Shown: in pieces, positions 16,910 to 25,715 of the stretch
Position numbering within the stretch: the stretch's first letter is position 1
Layout of the letters: each line of letters opens with the position of its first letter
NCBI RefSeq assembly: GCF_002192455.1
Contig: NZ_CP021744.1
Span: 4,494,001-4,558,000 of the forward strand
Direction of reading: 5' to 3'
DNA from: Streptomyces albireticuli
GTDB lineage: Bacteria; Actinomycetota; Actinomycetes; Streptomycetales; Streptomycetaceae
DNA length: 64,000 nucleotides
Translations under genes and position numbers: made by a program
Notes under the pieces: model-generated
What the model was told of the DNA's origin: nothing
Seen by the model: the letters and a program-made list of their open reading frames with translations, nothing else
The model's database searches: none

Positions 16910-18055
16910 GTGACCGACACCGCCGGCGCGAGCACCGCGCTGTGGAGCCGTGCCCAGCAGCAGGACTTCCGCGCCCGGGTGCGGGGCGCCCTGCTGGGCG
17001 GGGCGATCGGTGACGCGCTGGGCGCGGGCATCGAGTTCCAGTCCCTCGCGGCGATCCGCGCCGCGCACGGGCCGGACGGCGTGCGGGACTACGTCAGCGC
17101 CTATGGGCGGCGCGGCGCGGTCACCGACGACACCCAGATGACGCTGTTCACCGTCGACGGCCTGATCCGGGCCCATGTGCGGCGCGACAGGGGCGCCTGG
17201 CAGCCGCAGGCCGACGTCCACCGGGCGCATCTGCGCTGGGCCTTCACCCAGCGCGCCCGGGGGCCGGCCGGGCACCGTCCGGGGACCGGCTGGCTCGCCC
17301 GCCAGGAGTGGCTGTACGCGCAGCGCGCGCCCGGCAACGCCTGTCTGTCCGGGCTCGCCGACGACCGGATGGGCACCCTGGAGGCGCCCAAGAACCCCGG
17401 CTCCAAGGGGTGCGGCGCGGTCATGCGCTCCGCCCCCTTCGGGCTGCTCGCCGGCTGGGAGCCGCGGCAGGTCTTCCAACTGGCCGCCGAGTGCGCCGCC
17501 CAGACCCACGGGCACCCCTCCGGCTACCTCGCGTCCGGTGCCTTCGCCGTCGTCGTGCAGGCCGCGGCGCGCGGTGAGACCCTCGACGCGGGCGTCCACC
17601 GGGCGCTCACGCTGCTCGCCGGCCGGCCTGGCCACGAGGAGACGACCGCGGCGCTCCAGGGGGCGCTGGCCGCCGTCCGGCAGGGGCCGCCGACGGCGGA
17701 GCGGCTGGAGTCGCTCGGCCAGGGCTGGGTGGCGGAGGAGGCGCTCGCCATGGGCGTCTACTGCGCGCTCGTCGCCGAGGACATGGCCCACGGCCTGCTG
17801 CTCGCGGTCAACCACGGCGGTGACTCCGACTCCACCGGCTCCCTCTGCGGAAACCTGCTCGGCGCGCTGCACGGTGAGACGGCGCTGCCGCCGGCCTGGC
17901 TCGCCGGACTGGAGGGCCGGTCGACGATCCTGGAACTCGCCGACGACTTCGCGATGGAGCTGTTCCAGGGGGCGGCCCTGCACGGTCCCGGGGTGTCCTC
18001 CGGCGCCTGGCAGGACCGCTATCCCGGCACTTTGGACGCGGAGTGGTTGCGATAG
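16910..18055 (+). CDS. ADP-ribosylglycohydrolase family protein
   Basis: A 381-residue DraG/ARH-type hydrolase, expected to remove ADP-ribose from proteins or other acceptors using two Mg ions. The diagnostic motifs are GALLGGAIGDALGAGIEF near the N terminus, TDDTQMT (first metal site), THGHPSG, and NHGGDSDSTGSLCGNLLGA (second metal site) near residue 300. The GTG at 16910 is preceded by AGGAGACCAGGA, a good ribosome binding site, and gives the full first motif with a short leader. The physiological target is unknown. A stem-loop follows at 18079. Confidence 0.93.
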   Translation: MTDTAGASTALWSRAQQQDFRARVRGALLGGAIGDALGAGIEFQSLAAIRAAHGPDGVRDYVSAYGRRGAVTDDTQMTLFTVDGLIRAHVRRDRGAWQPQADVHRAHLRWAFTQRARGPAGHRPGTGWLARQEWLYAQRAPGNACLSGLADDRMGTLEAPKNPGSKGCGAVMRSAPFGLLAGWEPRQVFQLAAECAAQTHGHPSGYLASGAFAVVVQAAARGETLDAGVHRALTLLAGRPGHEETTAALQGALAAVRQGPPTAERLESLGQGWVAEEALAMGVYCALVAEDMAHGLLLAVNHGGDSDSTGSLCGNLLGALHGETALPPAWLAGLEGRSTILELADDFAMELFQGAALHGPGVSSGAWQDRYPGTLDAEWLR

Positions 18056-18078
18056 CACAAGGGGCCCGGACACGGCCG

Positions 18079-18117
18079 AGCCCTCTCGGCCGGGACGGCG
18101 CACCAGGCGAGAGGGCT
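18079..18117 (+). terminator. Stem-loop after ADP-ribosylglycohydrolase gene
   Basis: A 10-bp perfect inverted repeat, AGCCCTCTCG (18079-18088) with CGAGAGGGCT (18108-18117), lies 24 bp after the stop and in front of the converging DUF397 gene. The 19-base loop is long, so this is a moderate-confidence terminator. Confidence 0.5.
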
Positions 18118-18166
18118 CTGCGCGGAACTGCTTATGGATCAGGAAGGGTTCTATCGGCCGGACGTA

Positions 18167-18370
18167 TCAGAGGTCGTAAGCGCCATCGGTAACGGTCGTC
18201 ACGAACGAGGCCCAGGCATCGGGGGTGAAGCCGAGGACGGGGCCCTGCGGGTCCTTGGAGTCACGGACCGCAATGGACTGCGGGAGAGGGGAGGCGACCT
18301 CCACGCAGTCGCCGTTGGCCAGCGAGTACGAGGACTTCCGCCACGTGGTCTTTCCCTGCTGGATCGCCAT
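18167..18370 (-). CDS. DUF397 domain protein
   Basis: A 67-residue DUF397 protein: TTWRKSSYSLANGDCVEVA followed by SIAVRDSKDPQGPVL and a conserved WASFV. The ATG at 18370 has GGAGC six bases upstream; an in-frame ATG four codons earlier is an alternative. It lies downstream of the XRE-DUF5753 gene on the same strand but 196 bp away, so unlike the pair at 2.3-3.4 kb it is not overlapping and may have its own promoter. It is probably a small partner of that regulator. Confidence 0.88.
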   Translation of the reverse strand: MAIQQGKTTWRKSSYSLANGDCVEVASPLPQSIAVRDSKDPQGPVLGFTPDAWASFVTTVTDGAYDL

Positions 18371-18566
18371 GATTGCTCCCATGCCTTGGTGAGTGCCGTG
18401 TGAGTATTGCTCCGCCGGAACCGCCGGTCGAAGCACCGGTTTTCCCGCGGTGCGACCGACGTTACGCGCCAACATCAGCTGATGAATGGCCCGTTCACTC
18501 GACCGGATGGCATATACCAGGAGTCTCTTCCCTCGGTGGTGTAAGTCGGTGTACGGTGCGGCCGCC

Positions 18567-19448
18567 TCAGCTCGCCCACTCCTCGGCGACCCTGTCGATG
18601 AACTGTCGTGAGTGGTCCGCGTTCAATGCCTGCATCCGCAAATGTTCATACATCACGCTGTAGGTCTGGACGTCATTCGGCTTCTCCAGGTAAAGGTCGC
18701 TGGTGATTCCCTCCAGATAGACGGTGCTGGCGTCCTGCGGGTCGGTGAACTCGAGGATGGAGAACTTTCCGTACATGCCCGGGTGCGCGCCCACGTCATA
18801 AGGCAGCACCTGCACCGTGATGTGCGGTTCCAGGCTGAACTGCACCAGCTGTCGCATCTGTTCGCGCATGATGGCCCGGTTGCCGACGATCCTGCGCAGC
18901 GCCGATTCGTCGATGACCGCCCACAGCCGGAGCGGGTTCTCCGGGTCGGTGATGCGTTCCTGCCGGCGCATGCGCACCTGGACGCGGCGCTCGATGTCCG
19001 CGGCCGTCGCCTCCGGCCAGGAGCCCTCCGTCACGGCGCTCGCGTAATTGGGCGTCTGGAGCAGTCCCGGGACGAGCGAGGCCTCGTACACCCGCAGCGA
19101 GGCGGCGTCGGTCTCCAGACCGATGTAGACGCTGTAAGGGATGTCGCCGAAGGCGTGCCACCAGCCCTGCTGGCGCGATTCCTTGGCCATCTGCATCAGC
19201 GAATCGACGATGCGGTGGTCCTCGACGCCGTACACCCCGCACAGGTCGCGGACGTCACGCTGGCTGATGCTGCGACGCCCGTTCTCCAACCGGCTGATCT
19301 TGGATTGCGACACCAGTAGCCGCTCCGCCACCTCCTCGGCCGTCATGCCTTTGAGCTCGCGGAGCTTGCGCAGCTCCTGCCCCAATCGGCGTCGCCTAAC
19401 GGTGGGATTGACACTGGACGCCACGGGACGCACCTCCGGCTCCGTCAT
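18567..19448 (-). CDS. XRE-family helix-turn-helix regulator with DUF5753 domain
   Basis: A 293-residue regulator. XRE helix-turn-helix at about 20-75 (LGQELRKLRELKGMTAEEVAE, VSQSKISRLENG), then DUF5753 (WWHAFGDIPYSVYIGLETDA, SLVPGLLQTPNYA, ALRRIVGNRAIMREQMRQL, ITVQVLPYDVGAH, YLEGITSDLYLE). AGGAG lies eight bases before the ATG at 19448. It pairs with the DUF397 gene at 18167. Proteins of this type in Streptomyces include developmental regulators such as WhiJ-like factors; the target here is unknown. Confidence 0.92.
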   Translation of the reverse strand: MTEPEVRPVASSVNPTVRRRRLGQELRKLRELKGMTAEEVAERLLVSQSKISRLENGRRSISQRDVRDLCGVYGVEDHRIVDSLMQMAKESRQQGWWHAFGDIPYSVYIGLETDAASLRVYEASLVPGLLQTPNYASAVTEGSWPEATAADIERRVQVRMRRQERITDPENPLRLWAVIDESALRRIVGNRAIMREQMRQLVQFSLEPHITVQVLPYDVGAHPGMYGKFSILEFTDPQDASTVYLEGITSDLYLEKPNDVQTYSVMYEHLRMQALNADHSRQFIDRVAEEWAS

Positions 19449-19797
19449 GCTGCTGTCTCCTGACCTCGCAGCCTGCCACCACTGGCCGGGGCGGCGCTGG
19501 GAAATGCCGACACAGAGTGCGCTCGTGGTGAGCGCTGACGTGCGGTGATCCGGGAAGTCCGGCCCGGTGCGCCGGGAACGCGTGCGCGGGGCGGCGGGTC
19601 CCGCCGCCGTCCCGGGCGGCCCGGCCCACCACCCCGCGCGATGTCGCGGCTCCCGAATCGGCCGGGGGACTGCGGTGCGGTCTGCTGGAGCTGTGCGTGT
19701 GCTGTGTACGGGTGGTGCGGAGAACCGGGTGCGTGGTGCGGAGAACCGCCGGCAGTACGGGTGCGCGGCGGTCGGCCTTCACCGGCCGGCGGACCGG
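19449..19797. other. Intergenic region with short direct repeat
   Basis: 349 bp between the GPP34 gene end and the regulator start (both minus strand). It contains a 14-base direct repeat TGGTGCGGAGAACC near 19711 and 19735. No convincing gene or hairpin is seen; the promoter of the XRE regulator must lie near 19460-19540. Confidence 0.5.
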
Positions 19798-20568
19798 CTA
19801 TGAGGCCCCGGCACGGGCCATCACCGCGGCACCGTGCGCCACGGGCTGGTCGGCGGATCCCACCGAGGCCCGCACGGACGCCGCACGGCGCCCCGGTCCG
19901 GCGCCGTTACCGGCCGCGGTGGCCGGTGCCCGCCGCGGCTGGGCGGCGACGCCGTTCTGTACGTCCATCACCGCGTGGGCCACCAGTCCGCCCATCGGGT
20001 CGTGCCTGATCAGATCCCGGAGCCTGGAGCGGGAGGACCGCCCCTCGTTCCCCGGGTAGAGGTGCTTGCCCAGACCCACCGCGTGCGCGAGCGCGGCCAG
20101 GGCGGCGGTCCGCGGGTCCGGCGGGACGCCGGTGCGGATCGCGCTGTCCAGCCGGGCCCTGATCTCCCGGCTGATGGCCGTGTCCGTCGCCTGGTAGCGA
20201 GTTGTCGGCAGCACCCCGCACATCTGGCCGGCCACGGCATGCACCATGCCGCACCGCTCCAGGTGCGTGAGATACGTCTGACGGAGCCCCAGCCGGGGCC
20301 CGCCGATCCAGTGGACCGCGCGCACCGGACTGCCACGACGACGCAGCAGCTCCAGTGCGGAGTCCAGGGTCGGATCTCCTGTCGGCCGTGGCATCACCAC
20401 GGCGATACGATCCCCGTCTGGGGCTATCCGTCCAGCCAGAGCCAGCTCCACTAGCTGCGCTCCGGCGAGACCGAGGTCGAGCGACTGCGGCTGCGCCGTG
20501 GTTCCCGTGGCCGGGTCCAAGGCGAGCAGCAGAAGCTCCTCCGGAATTGTTCTGCGGCTCCTGCCCAT
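19798..20568 (-). CDS. GPP34 (GOLPH3/Vps74-like) family protein
   Basis: A 256-residue protein of the GPP34 fold, known in eukaryotes as the PI4P-binding Golgi protein GOLPH3 and widespread but uncharacterised in actinobacteria. Visible family features: IPEELLLLALDPATG at the start, LGLAGAQLVELALAGRI, two-domain helical pattern, and TDTAISREIRARLDSAIRTG ... DPRTAALAALAHAVGL toward the end. A low-complexity Ala/Gly-rich tail follows. The ATG at 20568 is chosen because GGGGAGG sits five bases upstream and the protein then begins directly with the family motif. It is divergent from the carboxypeptidase gene; a membrane-peripheral role is inference. Confidence 0.88.
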   Translation of the reverse strand: MGRSRRTIPEELLLLALDPATGTTAQPQSLDLGLAGAQLVELALAGRIAPDGDRIAVVMPRPTGDPTLDSALELLRRRGSPVRAVHWIGGPRLGLRQTYLTHLERCGMVHAVAGQMCGVLPTTRYQATDTAISREIRARLDSAIRTGVPPDPRTAALAALAHAVGLGKHLYPGNEGRSSRSRLRDLIRHDPMGGLVAHAVMDVQNGVAAQPRRAPATAAGNGAGPGRRAASVRASVGSADQPVAHGAAVMARAGAS

Positions 20569-20829
20569 CCATGCCTCCCCGCGTGGATGAGTGACAGGGT
20601 GACCCCTCTCACATTGGTCTGTCGAGAGTGCGTGGTGGCTTCGGGTGGGAACCGGTAGGTATGTCGTCTCGTCTTGCACGGGGGTGAGGCCAGTCGAACC
20701 CCATTGACGGAGCGGTTGCGCGGTGGCGTGGCGGCGACACAGGACACTGGTAAGCGTTGTGAAGGTTCGGGCGGCGGGGTGCTCAGCTCCTCGCGGCGGC
20801 GTATGGCGTGGGAATTCGAGGAGGCATCG

Positions 20830-23574
20830 GTGGCGGGCGAGTCCCCCGACAAGTCGGAGCAGCGGAAGTCGTCGGGGGAGACGACTGTCGGCGAGCGTGA
20901 TCCCCGGCTCGGGATTTTCCGGGATTCCGGGGAATCCGGTGCGGATTCGGCTGCGCCGAAGGCCGCGGATACCGATGCGGATGCAAAGTCACCGGCCGGC
21001 GAGGGTGAGTCTTCCGGCGCGCCCAAGGCGGGTGACGCCCGGCTGAAGGCCGCGGTGGCGGCGTGGGTCGCCGTCGCGGACGAAGACGAAGAGGACGAGG
21101 GCGCGGTGACCGCCTCCGACGGCGGCGATGACGCGGACGCGGCCTCCGGCTCGGCCGACGCTCCCGCGAAGCCCTCCGCGAAGCCCTCAGCGAAGTCTTC
21201 CGCGAAGGGTGCCGACGGCGACGAGGACGGCCCGAAGGCTCCCGCCGACCGTGCGACGGCCGTTTTCGGCGCGCTCCGGCCCAAGGCCGACGGTGGCTCG
21301 GAAGCCTCCGCGAAGGCCGACGGCGCCGACGAGGCCGGCGAGGGTGCCGAGGCGTCCGGCAAGGGCTCCGGCGTCCCCGCGGACCGTGCCACGGCCGTGT
21401 TCCGTACGGTCCCGCCGAAGGCCGACGACGCCGCGGAGGCTCCCGCGAAGGCGGCCGAGGGTGACGGTAAGGCGCGTACGTCGGCGAAGGCCGACGAGGC
21501 GTCCGGCAAGGGCTCCGATGCCCCCGCGGACCGTGCCACCGCCGTGTTCCGTACGGTCCCGCCGAAGAGCGGCGACGCCGCGGAGACCCCCGCGAAGGAC
21601 GACGCCAAGGACACCAAGGGCGCGAAGGCCACCAAGGCCGCCAAGGCCCCCGCCAAGGACGCCGCCGCCCCCGCCGACCAGGCCACGGCCGTCTTCGGTG
21701 CCGTCCGGCCCGAGGCCGGGAGCGGCTCCGAGGCCCCCGCGAAGGGTGAGAAGGCCCCCGCGGACCAGGCCACGGCCGTGTTCCGTGCCGTCCGTCCCAA
21801 GGGTGACGACGGTGCGGAGGCCCTCGCGAAGGACGCCAAGGACACCAAGGCGGCCAAGGCGGCCAAGGCGGCCAAGGGCGGCGAGGACGCCCCCGCCGAC
21901 CGTGCCACCGCCGCCTTCGGCGTCGTCCCGCCGAAGAAGAACGGCAAGGCCGCGGCCTCCGTCGACCAGCCGACCGAGCTGCTCAAGGCCCCCGAGGTCA
22001 AGCCTGAGGTCAAGCCGGCCGCCAAGGCCGACGGCAAGGGAAAGACCCCCGCGGAGTCGGACTCGGAGCGTACGAGCCAGTTCGTACCGCTGAAGTCGCT
22101 CGACGGCGCGCCCGCGAAGTCCGAGAAGGCGGCCGAGCCGGCCGCCGCCAAGCCCGCCATACCGGTCTCCGTCACGCCCCCCGCCCCGCAGAAGGCGCAG
22201 CCGCCGAAGGGCGGGCCCGGCCAGGACGGTGCCGCCAAGGGCGCCGCCGCCGCGCCCGAGGTGCCCGCGCAGCCCGCCGCGCCCCTCGACCTGCTGGCGC
22301 AGCTGACGAACACCCCGCCGCCGCCGGACACCCCCGCCCGCACCGCGATGCGCCGGGTCAAGATCTACGCCCCGCTGGTGGTCCTGCTCCTGATCGTCTT
22401 CTGCGCGGTGCAGGCGTTCCGGCCGCTGCCGGACACCAAGCTCTCGATCGCCTCGGCCAAGGCCACGTTCACCTTCGACGGCGAGAAGTTCGCCATGCCG
22501 TGGCCCGGCGAGGGCCAGGCCGCCGCGATGGTCCAGGGCGTGGGCAGCCTCGGCACGTACGGCGAGGAGAAGCCCGTACCGACGGCGAGCGTCGCCAAGG
22601 TCATGACCGCCTACGTGATCCTCAAGAACCACCCGCTCCAGAAGGGTGACAAGGGTCCCGACATCGAGGTCGACGCCGAGGCGGAGCAGGAGTCGAACTC
22701 CTCGGACGAGTCGCGCGTGCCCCTGAGGAAGGGCGAGAAGTTCTCGGAGTACGACATGCTCCAGATGCTGCTCATCCCCTCCGGCAACAACGCCGCCCGG
22801 CTCCTCGCCCGCTGGGACGCCCAGACCCGGGACGCGTTCGTCGCGAAGATGAACGACGCCGCCAAGGAGCTGGGTATGTCGAAGACGACGTACACGGACC
22901 CCAGCGGCTTCGACAAGACGACCGTCAGCACGGCCGTCGACCAGCTGAAGCTGGCCGAGGCGGTCATGAAGAACGAGGTCTTCCGCGAGATCGTCGCCAA
23001 GACCAACACGGACGTGCCCAACGGCCCGCACCTGAACAACAACAACGACACCCTGCTGCTCAAGGTCGGTGTGCTCGGCATCAAGACCGGCTCCAGCACC
23101 CCGGCCGGCGGCACCCTGATGTGGGCGGCGAAGCGCACGGTCGGCGGCAAGGAGCACATGATCCTCGGCGCCACGATGGACCAGCACTTCAAGGGCGGCC
23201 CGGACCCGAACGCCGAGAACAGCCTGATGATGGTCAAGAACGTCAGCTACAAGATGATCAAGGCCGTGCAGGACAACCTGGCGGCGGCGACGATCGTGAA
23301 GAAGGGCGACGTCGTCGGCTACGTCGAGGACGGCCTCGGCGGCAAGACCCCGGTCATGGCGACGAAGGACCTGAAGGGCGCGGGCTGGCCCGGCATGACG
23401 GCCAAGCTCACGATCGGCAAGGGCGCCAAGCCCGTGCCGCACACGGCCAAGGCCGGCACCGAGGTCGGCGAGCTGACCGTCGGCAGCGGCACCGGGGCGA
23501 TGAAGGTGCCGGTGGCCCTCCAGAAGGAGCTCGTGGAGCCGTCCTTCGGCGCGAAGCTGACCCGTCTGGGCTGA
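20830..23574 (+). CDS. D-alanyl-D-alanine carboxypeptidase with repetitive cytoplasmic tail
   Basis: A 914-residue penicillin-binding protein (S11 family). Catalytic motifs: SVAK with the nucleophile Ser587, SGN at 651-653 and KTG at 752-754. One membrane helix at about 511-531 places the catalytic part outside, where it trims D-Ala from peptidoglycan stem peptides. The ~510-residue cytoplasmic tail is acidic/Ala/Lys-rich and carries repeats of a PADRATAVFxxVxPK motif (threonines 143, 188, 237, 286, 315, 360), then DQPTELL (382) and ERTSQF (415). The GTG at 20830 has a perfect GAGGAGG five bases upstream; an ATG at 20803 is less likely. Repeated Thr-containing motifs suggest kinase or FHA-partner regulation (inference). 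Confidence 0.92.
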   Translation: MAGESPDKSEQRKSSGETTVGERDPRLGIFRDSGESGADSAAPKAADTDADAKSPAGEGESSGAPKAGDARLKAAVAAWVAVADEDEEDEGAVTASDGGDDADAASGSADAPAKPSAKPSAKSSAKGADGDEDGPKAPADRATAVFGALRPKADGGSEASAKADGADEAGEGAEASGKGSGVPADRATAVFRTVPPKADDAAEAPAKAAEGDGKARTSAKADEASGKGSDAPADRATAVFRTVPPKSGDAAETPAKDDAKDTKGAKATKAAKAPAKDAAAPADQATAVFGAVRPEAGSGSEAPAKGEKAPADQATAVFRAVRPKGDDGAEALAKDAKDTKAAKAAKAAKGGEDAPADRATAAFGVVPPKKNGKAAASVDQPTELLKAPEVKPEVKPAAKADGKGKTPAESDSERTSQFVPLKSLDGAPAKSEKAAEPAAAKPAIPVSVTPPAPQKAQPPKGGPGQDGAAKGAAAAPEVPAQPAAPLDLLAQLTNTPPPPDTPARTAMRRVKIYAPLVVLLLIVFCAVQAFRPLPDTKLSIASAKATFTFDGEKFAMPWPGEGQAAAMVQGVGSLGTYGEEKPVPTASVAKVMTAYVILKNHPLQKGDKGPDIEVDAEAEQESNSSDESRVPLRKGEKFSEYDMLQMLLIPSGNNAARLLARWDAQTRDAFVAKMNDAAKELGMSKTTYTDPSGFDKTTVSTAVDQLKLAEAVMKNEVFREIVAKTNTDVPNGPHLNNNNDTLLLKVGVLGIKTGSSTPAGGTLMWAAKRTVGGKEHMILGATMDQHFKGGPDPNAENSLMMVKNVSYKMIKAVQDNLAAATIVKKGDVVGYVEDGLGGKTPVMATKDLKGAGWPGMTAKLTIGKGAKPVPHTAKAGTEVGELTVGSGTGAMKVPVALQKELVEPSFGAKLTRLG

Positions 23575-23643
23575 TCGGCCCCAGGAGGACCGATCCGGCC
23601 GTCCGGAGGCCCCCGAGGCCCCCGGACGGCGGGGCGCCGCGGC

Positions 23644-23681
23644 GGCCCCCGGCCCGTACCCACCGGTACGGGCCGGGGGCC
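23644..23681 (+). terminator. Strong stem-loop after carboxypeptidase gene
   Basis: A perfect 17-bp inverted repeat, arms 23644-23660 and 23665-23681 with loop CACC, lies 70 bp after the stop codon. It is GC-rich with no U-tract, typical of Streptomyces terminators. A weaker GC stem precedes it at about 23597-23630. Confidence 0.8.
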
Positions 23682-23795
23682 GTTCACCGTTCCGGACGGG
23701 TCCCGGCGGCGTGCTAGCGTCGCGAGGGTTTGAGCACGGCCGGGCGCCGTGCCCCACGATGGGGGAAGACCTCGGGGAAGACGGGGAGAACGGCA

Positions 23796-25682
23796 GTGAC
23801 CACGGTGGGGCCGACACGGACCGGCAAGACGCGAGGGCCGGGCGGACGGAGTGAGGGAGCCTCCTCCGGGACCGCTCCCTCAGGGATACGACGGCAGCCG
23901 GACGGCACGGGCGGTGCGGACGGCACGGGCCCGCGCGCGCGTCTGCGGCGGACCCGCCGCGCGCTCGCGCGCCGGCCCGTCCTGACCACCCTCGGCTTCG
24001 CCGCGCTGCTGCACGTGCTCTGGGTGCTGATCTTCGCCACCAGCGGTGGCGACCTCGCCGCCCAGGACGCCTGGGCGGAGTTCGCGCTCCAGCACCCGAC
24101 CTCGGCGTACAACCTCTCCTGGTACGGCGGGATGCACCCCGTCTCGTACAGCGCGATCTCGCCGTACCTGATGGCCCAGCTCGGCGTCCGCCCCACCATG
24201 ATGATCGCGGGCACCCTCTCGGCCGGCCTGATCACTCTGCTGCTGGTGCGCAGCCGCGCCGTGCGGCGCCCGCTGTGGCCCGCCCTCTACGGCTCCTTCG
24301 CGCTGGCCTGCAACGCGATCTCCGGCCGGGTGACGTTCGGCCTCGGCATGATGTTCGGCCTGGCGGCCGTGGCCGTGATCTTCGCCTGGCCCACGCGCTG
24401 GCGCTCCGAGGGGAAGTACCGCTGGGGCCGCGCCGCGCTGGCCGGCCTGATGGCCGCCCTCGCCACGGCGTCCAGCCCGGTCGCCGGCCTGTTCGTCGGC
24501 ATCGTGGCGGCCGCCCTGTGGCTGAGCAGGCGCCGCCCGGCGGCGTACGCGCTGGGCGTGCCGCCCGTCGTGGTCGTGGGCCTGTCGGCGTGGCTGTTCC
24601 CCTTCTCCGGCACGCAGCCGATGTTCTTCGGCTCCGTGATCCTGCCGCTGCTCAGCGGCGTCTTCGGCGTGGTCTTCGTGCCCAAGGAGTGGCGCACGGT
24701 CCGCATGGTGTCCGCGCTCTACACCGTCGGTGTGCTGCTCGTCTGGCTGATCCCCTCGCAGATCGGCACCAACATCTCCCGGCTCGGCATGATCATCGGT
24801 GGGGTGGTGCTCCTCGCCGTCCTGGTGGAGCGGAAGCTGCCGCCCATGTCCGAGCTGCTGCGCTCGGCGCGCGACTGGACCGCGCTGGTCCTCGCCCTGA
24901 CCACCATCACGGCCTGGCAGGCGGCCAACTCCATCGGCGACATCCTGCACGCCACCCCCGCCGCGTCCTGGGCGCGCGAGCTGGCGCCCGTCGTCGACCG
25001 CCTCCAGCGGGTGGACGCCGGCCGGGGCCGGGTCGAGGTCGTCCCGGCCCGCAGCCACCGCGAGGCCTCCGCCCTCGCCCCGTACTTCAACCTGGCGCGC
25101 GGCTGGAACCGCCAGGCGGACCGCGAGCGCAACCCGCTCTTCTACGAGCCGGGCATGCTCACCCCGGCCAGCTACCGCGCCTGGCTCGACCGCTGGGCCG
25201 TGCACTACGTCGTGCTGCCTGTCGGTGAGCCCGACCCCGCCGCGCGGGGCGAGGCCAGGCTGGTCGCCAAGGGCCAGCCGTACCTGCGCGAGGTCTGGTC
25301 CGACGCGAACTGGCGGCTCTACGAGGTGGAGTCCCCGACCCCGCTGGCCGAGCCGCCCGCCACCGTCGAGCGCGCGGACGCCGACGAGTGGACGATCACG
25401 GTGCGGAAGGCGGGTCCGGTGCTCGTCCGCATCCCCTACTCGCCGTGGCTGGGCCTGCTGGACAAGTCCGGCAAGGACGTCCAGCCGCCGCGGACGGGGC
25501 CGGACGGGGAGCCGCCGGTCAACGTCAACGGGTGCCTGTCGAAGCGGGTGCAGGAGGCCCGGGCGGGCGAGCCGGAGGACAACTGGACGGTGCTGCACGC
25601 GCCGAAGGCGGGCACGTACCGGATCGCGGCGAAGTACAAGCTGCCGCGCGGTACGGGGTGCCCGGAGGAGCTGCTGCCGTAG
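23796..25682 (+). CDS. Polytopic membrane protein of unknown function
   Basis: A 628-residue protein. After a basic/Gly-rich cytoplasmic N terminus comes a set of about nine to eleven membrane helices (roughly residues 65-400, e.g. VLTTLGFAALLHVLWVLIF, LGMMFGLAAVAVIFA, VGLSAWLFPF) and a C-terminal extracellular domain of ~220 residues. The topology, with an early acidic loop (SGGDLAAQDAWAEFAL), is reminiscent of GT-C glycosyltransferases and related conserved Streptomyces membrane proteins, but no catalytic signature is certain. The GTG at 23796 is preceded by GGGGAGA. It follows the carboxypeptidase on the same strand beyond a terminator, so it is probably a separate unit with possible envelope role. 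Confidence 0.8.
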   Translation: MTTVGPTRTGKTRGPGGRSEGASSGTAPSGIRRQPDGTGGADGTGPRARLRRTRRALARRPVLTTLGFAALLHVLWVLIFATSGGDLAAQDAWAEFALQHPTSAYNLSWYGGMHPVSYSAISPYLMAQLGVRPTMMIAGTLSAGLITLLLVRSRAVRRPLWPALYGSFALACNAISGRVTFGLGMMFGLAAVAVIFAWPTRWRSEGKYRWGRAALAGLMAALATASSPVAGLFVGIVAAALWLSRRRPAAYALGVPPVVVVGLSAWLFPFSGTQPMFFGSVILPLLSGVFGVVFVPKEWRTVRMVSALYTVGVLLVWLIPSQIGTNISRLGMIIGGVVLLAVLVERKLPPMSELLRSARDWTALVLALTTITAWQAANSIGDILHATPAASWARELAPVVDRLQRVDAGRGRVEVVPARSHREASALAPYFNLARGWNRQADRERNPLFYEPGMLTPASYRAWLDRWAVHYVVLPVGEPDPAARGEARLVAKGQPYLREVWSDANWRLYEVESPTPLAEPPATVERADADEWTITVRKAGPVLVRIPYSPWLGLLDKSGKDVQPPRTGPDGEPPVNVNGCLSKRVQEARAGEPEDNWTVLHAPKAGTYRIAAKYKLPRGTGCPEELLP

Positions 25683-25689
25683 CGGGCGG

Positions 25690-25712
25690 GGCGCCCCGAT
25701 CCACGGGGCGCC
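25690..25712. terminator. Stem-loop between converging genes
   Basis: GGCGCCCCG (25690-25698), loop ATCCA, CGGGGCGCC (25704-25712): a perfect 9-bp stem between the stops of the membrane protein (25682) and of the converging sensor gene (25716). It probably acts in both directions. Confidence 0.7.
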
Positions 25713-25715
25713 GCG

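Noticed and set aside
21187..23817. 876-codon open frame antisense to the carboxypeptidase
   Set aside because: It mirrors the repetitive Ala/Lys/Asp codons of the real gene, giving Gly/Leu/Arg low complexity, and has no recognisable domain.
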